Of a stretch of 12,466 nt of DNA, positions 8,079-12,466 are shown piece by piece. The DNA lies in the NCBI GenBank assembly GCA_900772435.1, contig CAAHEM010000115.1, positions 1 through 12,466 on the forward strand, written 5' to 3'. Origin of the DNA: Bacilli bacterium (lineage in GTDB: Bacteria; Bacillota_I; Bacilli_A; RF39; UBA660). The translations under genes were made by a program, and so were the position numbers. Each line of letters starts with the position of its first letter. Within the stretch, counting starts at the first letter, position 1. Below the pieces are notes generated by a model. The model ran no database searches and was not told the origin of the DNA. It saw nothing but the letters and a program-made list of their open reading frames with translations.

Positions 8079-8104
8079 AATAGATAGCAATATCTATTTT
8101 TTAT
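8079..8104 (+). terminator. Terminator after the SpoIIQ-like gene
   Basis: A perfect 8-bp stem AATAGATA / TATCTATT (8079-8086 and 8091-8098) is closed by the tetraloop GCAA, a stable GNRA loop, and followed by TTTTATT. The stem is AT-rich and so weak, but its position directly after the stop codon supports it. Confidence 0.7.
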
Positions 8105-8115
8105 TGGCTTTTTCA

Positions 8116-8144
8116 TTGAAAATGTAAGGTAGGAGTGGTATTAT
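8116..8144 (+). promoter_or_regulatory. Promoter of agrA-agrC
   Basis: The -35 is TTGAAA (8116-8121), the spacer is 17 bases, and the -10 is TATTAT (8139-8144) with the TGG extension (8136-8138). This near-consensus promoter should work without an activator. I see no AgrA-type direct repeats beside it. Confidence 0.7.
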
Positions 8145-8174
8145 TAATATGTATGTATAAGTAAGGAGACTATC

Positions 8175-8891
8175 ATGATTAACTTTGTGGTTGTAGACGA
8201 TAATGCTTCTCATAGGAAGAGAGTAGTTAATACTATTGTTAGTAAAATGATGAGTAATCAAATTGATTTTAAAATTAATGAATTTGATGATTATTCTCCT
8301 GGACTCTTAAAAACTATTAAAGACGAAAGAAGAAATACTGTATATATTTTGGATTTAGAACTTCCTAGTGGCGATGGAATTGATATTGCTAGATATATTA
8401 GAAATGAATGTAACAATTGGGTTAGTCCTATTATTATTGTTACTGCGCATACATCACTTTATTATGAAGTATATAAACAAAGATTACAGTTGTTAGATTT
8501 TATTGGAAAGTGTAATTCTGTTGAAGAAAATGTTGCTGAGAACATAGATATATGTTTAAGAATGCTTAATGTTGAAAAGGTATATAGATATACATATAAA
8601 AGTGTTGATTATACTTTACCTATAGATTCAATAGATTATGTTATAAGAGATGGAAGACAAACTAAAATAGTGACATATGATAATGATTATTATCAAAATA
8701 TTTCAATTAAAGATATTAAAGCTTTACTTCCTGAGTATTTTATTTATTCAAATAAAGGTGTTCTTATAAATTTTAAAAATGTAGATAAAATAGATTGGAA
8801 TAAAGAAATGGTATATTTTAAAGATGGTAAATCTGAATATTTGGTATCTCGTAGTCATAAAAAGGAGATAGATGAATATGTTATTGTTTAG
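8175..8891 (+). CDS. agrA: AgrA-type response regulator (receiver + LytTR DNA-binding domain)
   Basis: This 238-residue regulator is the same length as staphylococcal AgrA. The receiver domain (1-125) has the acidic pair D8-D9, the phospho-acceptor D60 in YILDLELPSGDG, T90, and K112 in FIGKCNS. The LytTR domain (about 138-238) runs from the YKSVDYTLPIDSIDYV block to LINFKNVDKIDW and ends RSHKKEIDEYV, matching the ten-strand fold that binds direct repeats about 21 bases apart. It is expected to be phosphorylated by AgrC and to activate agrBD. The start is the ATG at 8175 with AAGGAG 8 bases upstream. The gene overlaps agrC by 20 bases, and agrC's ribosome site (AAAGGAG) lies inside it, so the two are translationally coupled. 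In staphylococci agrA follows agrC; here it comes first. Confidence 0.9.
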   Translation: MINFVVVDDNASHRKRVVNTIVSKMMSNQIDFKINEFDDYSPGLLKTIKDERRNTVYILDLELPSGDGIDIARYIRNECNNWVSPIIIVTAHTSLYYEVYKQRLQLLDFIGKCNSVEENVAENIDICLRMLNVEKVYRYTYKSVDYTLPIDSIDYVIRDGRQTKIVTYDNDYYQNISIKDIKALLPEYFIYSNKGVLINFKNVDKIDWNKEMVYFKDGKSEYLVSRSHKKEIDEYVIV

Positions 8892-10170
8892 ATATCTTTT
8901 ATTGTCAGCTATTTCTTCTATAACATTAATGATTACTTTATTTTCTTATGCTAAGATAAGTGATAATTACAAATTTAAATTAAATATAAAAAATATAATC
9001 GTTTTAATTGTTAGTGGAATATTGATTACTATTAATATTAATGCAAATACTGGTTATTCAAGAGCTCTGATTGGTTACTTAATAAATGTTACTAGTTGCT
9101 ATATTGTATTTTATGATGATTTTAATGCGACTTTATTAAAATGTACTTTATGTTATATATTAGCTTTTATATTTGAAATTGCGTTATATATTGTTTTAAT
9201 ATCAACTAAAATGTTGAGTTTGGAAGTAATAGATAAAAATTTGTTAGTTAAAGGTGTATTCTCAATTGCGACTGTCGGAATACCATGTGCATTAATGCAT
9301 GTTGGTTTAATTAATAAATCACTTAAAAAATTAATATCAACCTTGAATAGACCTATTATAACTAATATAGCCTTATTTTTCTGTTTATTATGTGTTACCA
9401 CAATATCATTTAGAGCAATTAATAATCTTTCTACTAAAAAATATGTTAATAGTGTATTTTTATTATTATTCTTTATATTTTTAATATATTTGATTATATA
9501 TAATAAATATATGGTTGTTAAAGAAGTAAAGAAAACTGAAGAATTATTAGGTATGATGACTATATATGAAAAAAGAATTGATGAAGATAGAATAATAAGA
9601 CATGAAATGTTAAATAATTTACTGGCATTAAAGAGTTTTAAAGATAAAAATAGTAAAGACTTTGATAAGACATTAGATGATTTTATTATGACATGCAGTA
9701 ATAAGTCAGTTGGTATTAAAAATATTTATAAATTACCATCAGGATTAAAAGGCATTGTTTATTATAAAATGAATATAGCTAGCGATAAAAAGATTAATTA
9801 TAGTATTAATATATCTAAACAGGTAAATATTAAGTTAGAAAAAGAAAATTATAAAGATTATGTTTCTTTGTGTAAAATTCTTGGAATAATTATAGATAAT
9901 GCGATAGAAGCAAGCGAAAAAACTAAAGATAAACTGTTAATAATTGATGCATATAATGAAAAAGAGGGAATTGTTATAGAAGTTACTAATTCTTGTAAAG
10001 AGAAAAATATAGATATATCATCTTTATATAAGAAGGGTTATTCTAGTAAAGGTAATAATCGAGGATTTGGTTTGCATATAGCTCGAATGCTAATTAAAAA
10101 TAGCAAGCATTTAGAAATGAAACAAGAATGTGTTAATAATTTGTTTATAACAAAAATTACTATAAAATAA
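8872..10170 (+). CDS. agrC: AgrC-type sensor histidine kinase (GHKL)
   Basis: This 432-residue polytopic sensor kinase is close in length to staphylococcal AgrC (about 430). The N-terminal half (about 1-212) holds six or so hydrophobic helices that would bind the cyclic peptide signal. A helical linker (213-240) follows. The DHp helix carries the phospho-acceptor H244 in IRHEMLNNLLALK, the N-box is IIIDNAIEAS with N343, and the G-box is GNNRGFGLHIA (394-404), all of the GHKL class used by quorum-sensing kinases. The start ATG at 8872 overlaps agrA; a second ATG two codons later (8878) is equally usable. It ends 36 bases before the oppositely transcribed agrD, with a hairpin terminator between. 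Identification rests on the kinase type, the LytTR partner and the agrBD genes beside it. Confidence 0.88.
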   Translation: MNMLLFRYLLLSAISSITLMITLFSYAKISDNYKFKLNIKNIIVLIVSGILITININANTGYSRALIGYLINVTSCYIVFYDDFNATLLKCTLCYILAFIFEIALYIVLISTKMLSLEVIDKNLLVKGVFSIATVGIPCALMHVGLINKSLKKLISTLNRPIITNIALFFCLLCVTTISFRAINNLSTKKYVNSVFLLLFFIFLIYLIIYNKYMVVKEVKKTEELLGMMTIYEKRIDEDRIIRHEMLNNLLALKSFKDKNSKDFDKTLDDFIMTCSNKSVGIKNIYKLPSGLKGIVYYKMNIASDKKINYSINISKQVNIKLEKENYKDYVSLCKILGIIIDNAIEASEKTKDKLLIIDAYNEKEGIVIEVTNSCKEKNIDISSLYKKGYSSKGNNRGFGLHIARMLIKNSKHLEMKQECVNNLFITKITIK

Positions 10171-10197
10171 AAAATCTAGATAATTTCTAGATTTTTT
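10169..10197. terminator. Shared bidirectional terminator between agrC and agrD
   Basis: A perfect 12-bp stem AAAAAATCTAGA / TCTAGATTTTTT (10169-10180 and 10186-10197) has loop TAATT. It gives a U-tract on either strand, so it can end both the agrAC and the agrBD transcripts. It overlaps the agrC stop codon and lies 10 bases from the agrD stop. Confidence 0.85.
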
Positions 10198-10206
10198 AAA
10201 TGCTAT

Positions 10207-10323
10207 TTATAACATTGATTCAGGCATTTCAGGTTCGTCTACAAACATAATTACGCATCCAGCTGTTGCGATAGTAGCTAAGAATGCACCTAATGTAGCA
10301 GTGATAGTGGCAAATAATTTCAT
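10207..10323 (-). CDS. agrD: AgrD, cyclic autoinducing peptide precursor (38 aa)
   Basis: This small gene encodes the pheromone precursor of the agr system. Reading from 10323 down to 10207 gives 38 residues. An amphipathic leader (residues 1-22, MKLFATITATLG then AFLATIATAG) would hold it at the membrane. The signal core starts at C23 with CVIMFV, and the C-terminal recognition tail is DEPEMPESML. The Cys-hydrophobic core followed by an acidic, proline-containing E-P-x-x-P tail is the AgrD signature seen in staphylococci, Listeria and clostridia. AgrB would cut near the V28-D29 or F27-V28 bond and close a thiolactone on C23, giving a 6- or 5-residue ring; the N-terminal trim point cannot be read from the sequence. 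An AAAGGAGG ribosome site lies inside the end of agrB. The start ATG overlaps the agrB TGA (ATGA), so translation is coupled. It is far shorter than most annotation cut-offs and easily missed. Confidence 0.92.
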   Translation of the reverse strand: MKLFATITATLGAFLATIATAGCVIMFVDEPEMPESML

Positions 10324-10928
10324 ATTGTACCTCCTTTCTTATAATTTTTGTAATTATTATATCTAACTCCATAGAGTTTATAAGTGACTGGAAGTATTTG
10401 TATTGTTTCAAGTATTGTGGATAAGTATAAAGCATTTATTATGGTTTGATTTTTTAATATAAGTGATATTACGAGATATATAAATGTTATTACTAGTGTT
10501 AATACTTTATATATAATTCTTTTCTTTTTATTTATTAATGGTCTTTTTTCTGTGTCTGCTGGAGCATATTTTAGCATTAATAACATACATATTAGATAAG
10601 TTATTAAAATTAAGTTATCATTAACATTTATTATTGTTATTAATACGGGTATTCCAATAAACATTGTTAATGATGTTATCCAACAGTGCCAAGATTTTTT
10701 GGCATGTACTCCGAATCCTGTCAATCTTATAATTCCATAAAATATGAATAGTAGTAATAATGGCTTTAATACTTTTAATATCGTACAAACTATTAATATT
10801 ACTATGGTTTTTGAAATTGTAAGATATAATGATTCAATACCATATTTTATTTCACTTAATTTTATATCATCGTAACTATAATACTTATTAATGTTACTCA
10901 TGATACCATTTACTACTAAATTCTTCAT
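10320..10928 (-). CDS. agrB: AgrB, membrane peptidase that processes and cyclises AgrD
   Basis: This 202-residue integral membrane cysteine peptidase processes AgrD. With the chosen start, the catalytic pair is H75 and C82 in GVHAKKSWHCWITS, the same seven-residue spacing as the His77/Cys84 pair of S. aureus AgrB. R68 in IIRLTGFG matches the conserved arginine before the motif. Several hydrophobic helices lie at about 36-53, 55-70, 85-108, 110-120 and 140-185. The open frame extends upstream to 10988, but the ATG at 10928 is preferred for three reasons: AAAAGGAG precedes it, the promoter -10 lies between the two ATGs, and the shorter protein begins as AgrB proteins do (MKNLVVNGIMSNI). The TGA stop overlaps the agrD start. 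The frame uses TGG for tryptophan. Confidence 0.92.
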   Translation of the reverse strand: MKNLVVNGIMSNINKYYSYDDIKLSEIKYGIESLYLTISKTIVILIVCTILKVLKPLLLLFIFYGIIRLTGFGVHAKKSWHCWITSLTMFIGIPVLITIINVNDNLILITYLICMLLMLKYAPADTEKRPLINKKKRIIYKVLTLVITFIYLVISLILKNQTIINALYLSTILETIQILPVTYKLYGVRYNNYKNYKKGGTI

Positions 10929-10949
10929 CTCTCTCCTTTTTTCACTTAC

Positions 10950-10978
10950 ATTATAACTCGTTAAATTTAAAATATTTA
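10950..10978 (-). promoter_or_regulatory. Promoter of agrBD (good -10, poor -35)
   Basis: On the - strand the -10 is a perfect TATAAT (10955 to 10950). Seventeen bases upstream the -35 position reads TAAATA, only half matching TTGACA. A start near 10943 gives a leader of about 15 bases before the agrB ATG. The weak -35 beside AgrA-like half-sites suggests an activator-dependent promoter. Confidence 0.6.
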
Positions 10979-10986
10979 TTTTTGTC

Positions 10987-11016
10987 ATTAAATGTCGATT
11001 TTATTGTTTTAACTGA
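10987..11016 (-). promoter_or_regulatory. Candidate AgrA box: two 9-base half-sites, 21-base period
   Basis: On the - strand, TCAGTTAAA (11016-11008) is followed by ACATTTAAT (10995-10987), exactly 21 bases apart start to start. These resemble the staphylococcal AgrA half-site ACAGTTAAG with its 12-13 base spacer. The second half-site ends 8 bases before the -35 position of the agrBD promoter, a normal place for a LytTR activator. The first half-site is a good match and the second is weaker. Confidence 0.55.
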
Positions 11017-11050
11017 TTATTTTGTTGGTGAAAAATTATATTTTTATGAG

Positions 11051-11081
11051 TTTATGACAAGAAATGATACTTTCATGACAA
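11051..11081 (+). repeat. Direct repeat TTYATGACAA, 21-base period, upstream of the csp promoter
   Basis: TTTATGACAA (11051-11060) and TTCATGACAA (11072-11081) match at 9 of 10 bases and start 21 bases apart, so they lie on the same face of the helix. The second copy ends 9 bases before the csp -35. A third ATGACAA lies on the - strand at 10988-10982, overlapping the candidate AgrA box. The pattern suggests binding of a dimeric regulator, identity unknown. Confidence 0.5.
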
Positions 11082-11090
11082 AAACAAATT

Positions 11091-11119
11091 TTAACTTTAA
11101 TTTTTGATATGATTATAAT
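11091..11119 (+). promoter_or_regulatory. Promoter of the cold-shock gene
   Basis: The -35 is TTAACT (11091-11096), the spacer is 17 bases, and the -10 is a perfect TATAAT (11114-11119). Transcription starting near 11126 gives a leader of about 48 bases, longer than the other leaders in the window but short compared with cspA-type cold-sensing leaders. Confidence 0.65.
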
Positions 11120-11173
11120 CGTGAATACAAACTACTTGTTAGAAAAAGTATCATAGTTAGGAGGCAGAGTTAA

Positions 11174-11398
11174 ATGAGTAGAGGTCGTGTTAAATGGTTT
11201 AACAATGATAAGGGATATGGATTTATTGAATACGAAGGTTTAGTAAATGAAGATATCTTTGTTCATTATTCAGCTATTGATCAAGAAGGCTATAAGTCAC
11301 TTAAAGAAGGTGAAATAGTTGAATTTACATTAATTGAAACAGCAAAAGGTTGTCAAGCAATTAATGTTAGAGAAGTTAAATTATCTGCGGTAGCTTAA
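11174..11398 (+). CDS. csp: Cold-shock domain protein (CspA/CspB family)
   Basis: This 74-residue single-domain nucleic-acid-binding protein is of standard size for the family. It opens with [17 protein letters not shown], which contains the RNP1 motif (KGYGFIEY, about 13-20), followed by RNP2 (DIFVHYS, about 28-34), and ends in a five-strand barrel. These aromatic residues bind single-stranded RNA and DNA, and the family acts as an RNA chaperone in the cold or in stationary phase. AGGAGG lies 9 bases before the ATG, one of the strongest ribosome sites here. The gene is monocistronic with its own promoter and terminator, and is divergent from agrBD across 245 bases that contain two sets of 21-base-period repeats. 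Confidence 0.96.
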   Translation: MSRGRVKWFNNDKGYGFIEYEGLVNEDIFVHYSAIDQEGYKSLKEGEIVEFTLIETAKGCQAINVREVKLSAVA

Positions 11399-11423
11399 AT
11401 ACACTCAAATGTGTATTTTTTTA
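11397..11423 (+). terminator. Terminator after the cold-shock gene
   Basis: An 8-bp stem AAATACAC / GTGTATTT (11397-11404 and 11411-11418) with loop TCAAAT is followed by more T residues. The stem starts inside the csp stop codon. Confidence 0.8.
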
Positions 11424-11427
11424 TTGT

Positions 11428-11456
11428 TGACTGTAATTTATGTTGATGTTAAAAAA
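11428..11456 (+). promoter_or_regulatory. Possible promoter of hpf
   Basis: TTGACT (11428-11433), 17 bases, then TAAAAA (11451-11456) with a TGT extension. The -10 is a weak match, and the leader would be about 105 bases with no other clear feature in it. A second weak -10, TATGCT (11543-11548), lies close to the ATG without a good -35. No sigma-B-like promoter is visible. Confidence 0.35.
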
Positions 11457-11566
11457 TATTTAAAAGAATTTAGAAATTATTATTAAATGTAAAACTTTTG
11501 TGTAATTTTAAGAGATTTATAGATAAAATATTGTAATTATGTTATGCTTTAGATAGGAGGAATAAT

Positions 11567-12088
11567 ATGAAATATAATATCCGTGGTAATAAAATAGATG
11601 TTACCGAAGCAATTGATAGTTACATTAAGGAGAAGTTATCTAGATTAGATAAATATCTAGATGATAATGATGAAGTTGAAGCTAAAGCAGTAATTTCTAC
11701 AAGAGGAAAAGATCAAAAAGTAGAAGTTACAATATGGAGTGGTAAATATAATATAAGAGCAGAAGAAACAAATGAAGATTTATATTCTGCTATAGATTTA
11801 GTTATAGATAAGCTAGAAAGACAATTCAAGAAGTATAAAGGTAAAATAGCTAGTAAAAAAGTTAAATTAGCTGTTATGCCTGAGATAGAAGATTTATTTG
11901 AAGAAGAAGAACAACAAATAGTAAGAAGAAAAGAAGTATTCTTAAAACCAATAGATGAAGAAGAAGCAATTACACAAATGGAATTGTTAGGACATACATT
12001 CTTTGTATTTAAAAATGTAGATACTGATAAAATAAATGTTGTTTATAAAAGAAATGATGGAGATTACGGTATAATCGAAGCTAATTAG
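11567..12088 (+). CDS. hpf: Long-form ribosome hibernation promoting factor
   Basis: This 173-residue protein is of the long HPF type that pairs two 70S ribosomes into inactive 100S dimers in stationary phase or stress. The N-terminal S30AE domain (about 1-98) starts MKYNIRGNKIDVTEAIDSYI and ends in the lysine-rich helix LERQFKKYKGK, the part that sits in the decoding centre. An acidic linker (about 107-117, EIEDLFEEEEQ) follows. The C-terminal dimerisation domain (about 118-171) carries FLKPIDEEEAITQMELLGHTFFVFKN in its usual form. Length and both domains are normal. AGGAGG lies 8 bases before the ATG. It is followed by a terminator and secA, the standard Firmicute gene order. Confidence 0.96.
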   Translation: MKYNIRGNKIDVTEAIDSYIKEKLSRLDKYLDDNDEVEAKAVISTRGKDQKVEVTIWSGKYNIRAEETNEDLYSAIDLVIDKLERQFKKYKGKIASKKVKLAVMPEIEDLFEEEEQQIVRRKEVFLKPIDEEEAITQMELLGHTFFVFKNVDTDKINVVYKRNDGDYGIIEAN

Positions 12089-12116
12089 AAAAGTAATATT
12101 CACTTTTCTTTTTTTC
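12087..12116 (+). terminator. Terminator after hpf
   Basis: A perfect 8-bp stem AGAAAAGT / ACTTTTCT (12087-12094 and 12102-12109) with loop AATATTC is followed by a run of T. It starts inside the hpf stop codon. The 3' arm overlaps the -35 of the secA promoter. Confidence 0.8.
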
Positions 12117-12127
12117 TTTGTTATAAT
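12099..12127 (+). promoter_or_regulatory. secA: Promoter of secA
   Basis: The -35 is TTCACT (12099-12104), the spacer is 17 bases, and the -10 is a perfect extended TGTTATAAT (12119-12127), which ends 22 bases before the secA ATG. The -35 lies within the hpf terminator hairpin. Confidence 0.65.
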
Positions 12128-12149
12128 AAATTTTAATGGAGATGATGAC

Positions 12150-12466
12150 ATGAGTTTATTTAAAAATTTATTTGATTATGAAACTAAAGAACTTAAAAAG
12201 ATAAATAAATTAGCTGATCAAGTTGATGCTTTAGATGAAGATATGAAAAAAATCAAAGATATAGAATTTAAAGCTAAAACAGAAGAATTTAAAAAGAGAA
12301 TTCAAAATGGAGAAACTCTTGATGACATATTGGTAGAAGCTATAGCACTTGCTCGTGAAGCTTGTTTTAGAGCTATAGGTGAAAAACCATTTAGAGTACA
12401 AGTAATTGGTGGTATTGCTATTCATAGAGGTAATATTGCTGAGATGAAAACTGGTGAAGGTAAAAC
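12150..12466 (+). CDS. secA: SecA preprotein translocase ATPase, N-terminal part (cut by window end)
   Basis: This gene encodes the motor ATPase that drives secreted proteins through SecYEG. The first 105 codons are present and the frame is open at the window end. It starts MSLFKNLFDYETKELKKINK, has the usual charged helix LSxK-type region (about 38-52, EFKAKTEEFKKRIQNG), then LDDILVEAIALAREA and VQVIGGIAIHRGNIAEM. It reaches the Walker A motif MKTGEGK at the last codons. The segment before VQVIGG reads FRAIGEKPFR rather than the commoner RVxGMRHFD, a small divergence. The ATG at 12150 has GGAG 8 bases upstream. It follows hpf with its own promoter. Confidence 0.95.
   Translation, partial: MSLFKNLFDYETKELKKINKLADQVDALDEDMKKIKDIEFKAKTEEFKKRIQNGETLDDILVEAIALAREACFRAIGEKPFRVQVIGGIAIHRGNIAEMKTGEGK

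Noticed and set aside
10229..10435. A 68-codon - strand frame overlapping agrB and agrD
   Set aside because: It lies in another frame of two well-supported genes, has a basic unpatterned composition and no ribosome site of its own.
10929..10988. A longer agrB start at 10988 giving 222 residues
   Set aside because: The added 20 residues are charged and unlike AgrB, have no ribosome site, and the perfect TATAAT of the agrBD promoter lies within them. The ATG at 10928 has AAAAGGAG before it.
11126..11173. A cold-sensing leader or riboswitch before csp
   Set aside because: The leader is only about 48 bases and shows no stable fold or cold-box pattern by eye.
11423..11566. A small RNA or short gene between csp and hpf
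   Set aside because: Apart from the csp terminator, the region is plain AT-rich sequence with no convincing frame or hairpin.
1..12466. Mycoplasma-type code with TGA as tryptophan, given the high AT content
   Set aside because: All tryptophans in the long genes are TGG, no in-frame TGA is found inside them, and the one TGA (agrB) overlaps the agrD start as a stop.
1..12466. CRISPR arrays, insertion sequences, tRNA or rRNA genes
   Set aside because: No regularly spaced repeats, transposase motifs, terminal inverted repeats, or tRNA/rRNA-like GC-rich stretches were seen on either strand.

Overview
The window is chromosomal DNA from a very AT-rich, low-GC Gram-positive bacterium (Bacillota). 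The evidence is strong AGGAG-type ribosome sites, hpf followed by secA in the usual Firmicute order, a SpoIIQ-like sporulation protein, an agr-type peptide quorum-sensing locus, and A/T-ending codons throughout. Tryptophan is written TGG and TGA appears only as a stop (agrB), so the code is standard rather than the Mycoplasma code. An uncultured, gut-type Bacilli/Erysipelotrichia-like lineage is a reasonable guess, but the genus cannot be named from this sequence.

Layout, left to right. (1) 38-2061: a HEPN/Abi_2-family protein and a membrane-anchored HtrA protease, 8 bases apart and closed by a strong hairpin terminator. (2) 2130-4775: a P2-type cation (probably Ca2+) ATPase with a near-consensus promoter. 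(3) 4810-7372: a three-gene translationally coupled operon (stop/start overlaps TAATG) of a degenerate GpmI-like protein, an RDD membrane protein and RpiB. (4) 7446-8078: a SpoIIQ-like degenerate LytM protein. (5) 8175-10988: an agr locus in two convergent units, agrA-agrC on the + strand and agrB-agrD on the - strand, meeting at a shared palindromic terminator. (6) 11174-12466: a cold-shock protein, the long-form ribosome hibernation factor HPF, and the start of SecA, cut by the window end. No gene-free stretch exceeds 300 bases; the longest is the 245-base agrB/csp divergent region, which is rich in regulatory signals.

The most notable content is the agr system. A 38-residue AgrD pheromone precursor (10207-10323, - strand) overlaps the agrB stop codon by 4 bases. 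AgrB keeps its catalytic His/Cys pair, and AgrA and AgrC are complete. The agrAC promoter looks constitutive (TTGAAA, 17 bases, extended -10 TATTAT). The agrBD promoter has a good -10 but a poor -35, preceded by two 9-base half-sites with a 21-base period that resemble the known AgrA box. This predicts a positive-feedback circuit in which constitutive AgrA/AgrC sense the peptide and switch on agrBD.

Other notable points are two apparently maintained pseudoenzymes (GpmI-like and LytM-like, both with lost active-site residues), an Abi_2-HtrA operon, a second 21-base-period direct repeat upstream of the csp promoter, and repeated use of the exact extended -10 TGTTATAAT about 20-26 bases before start codons, giving very short leaders.
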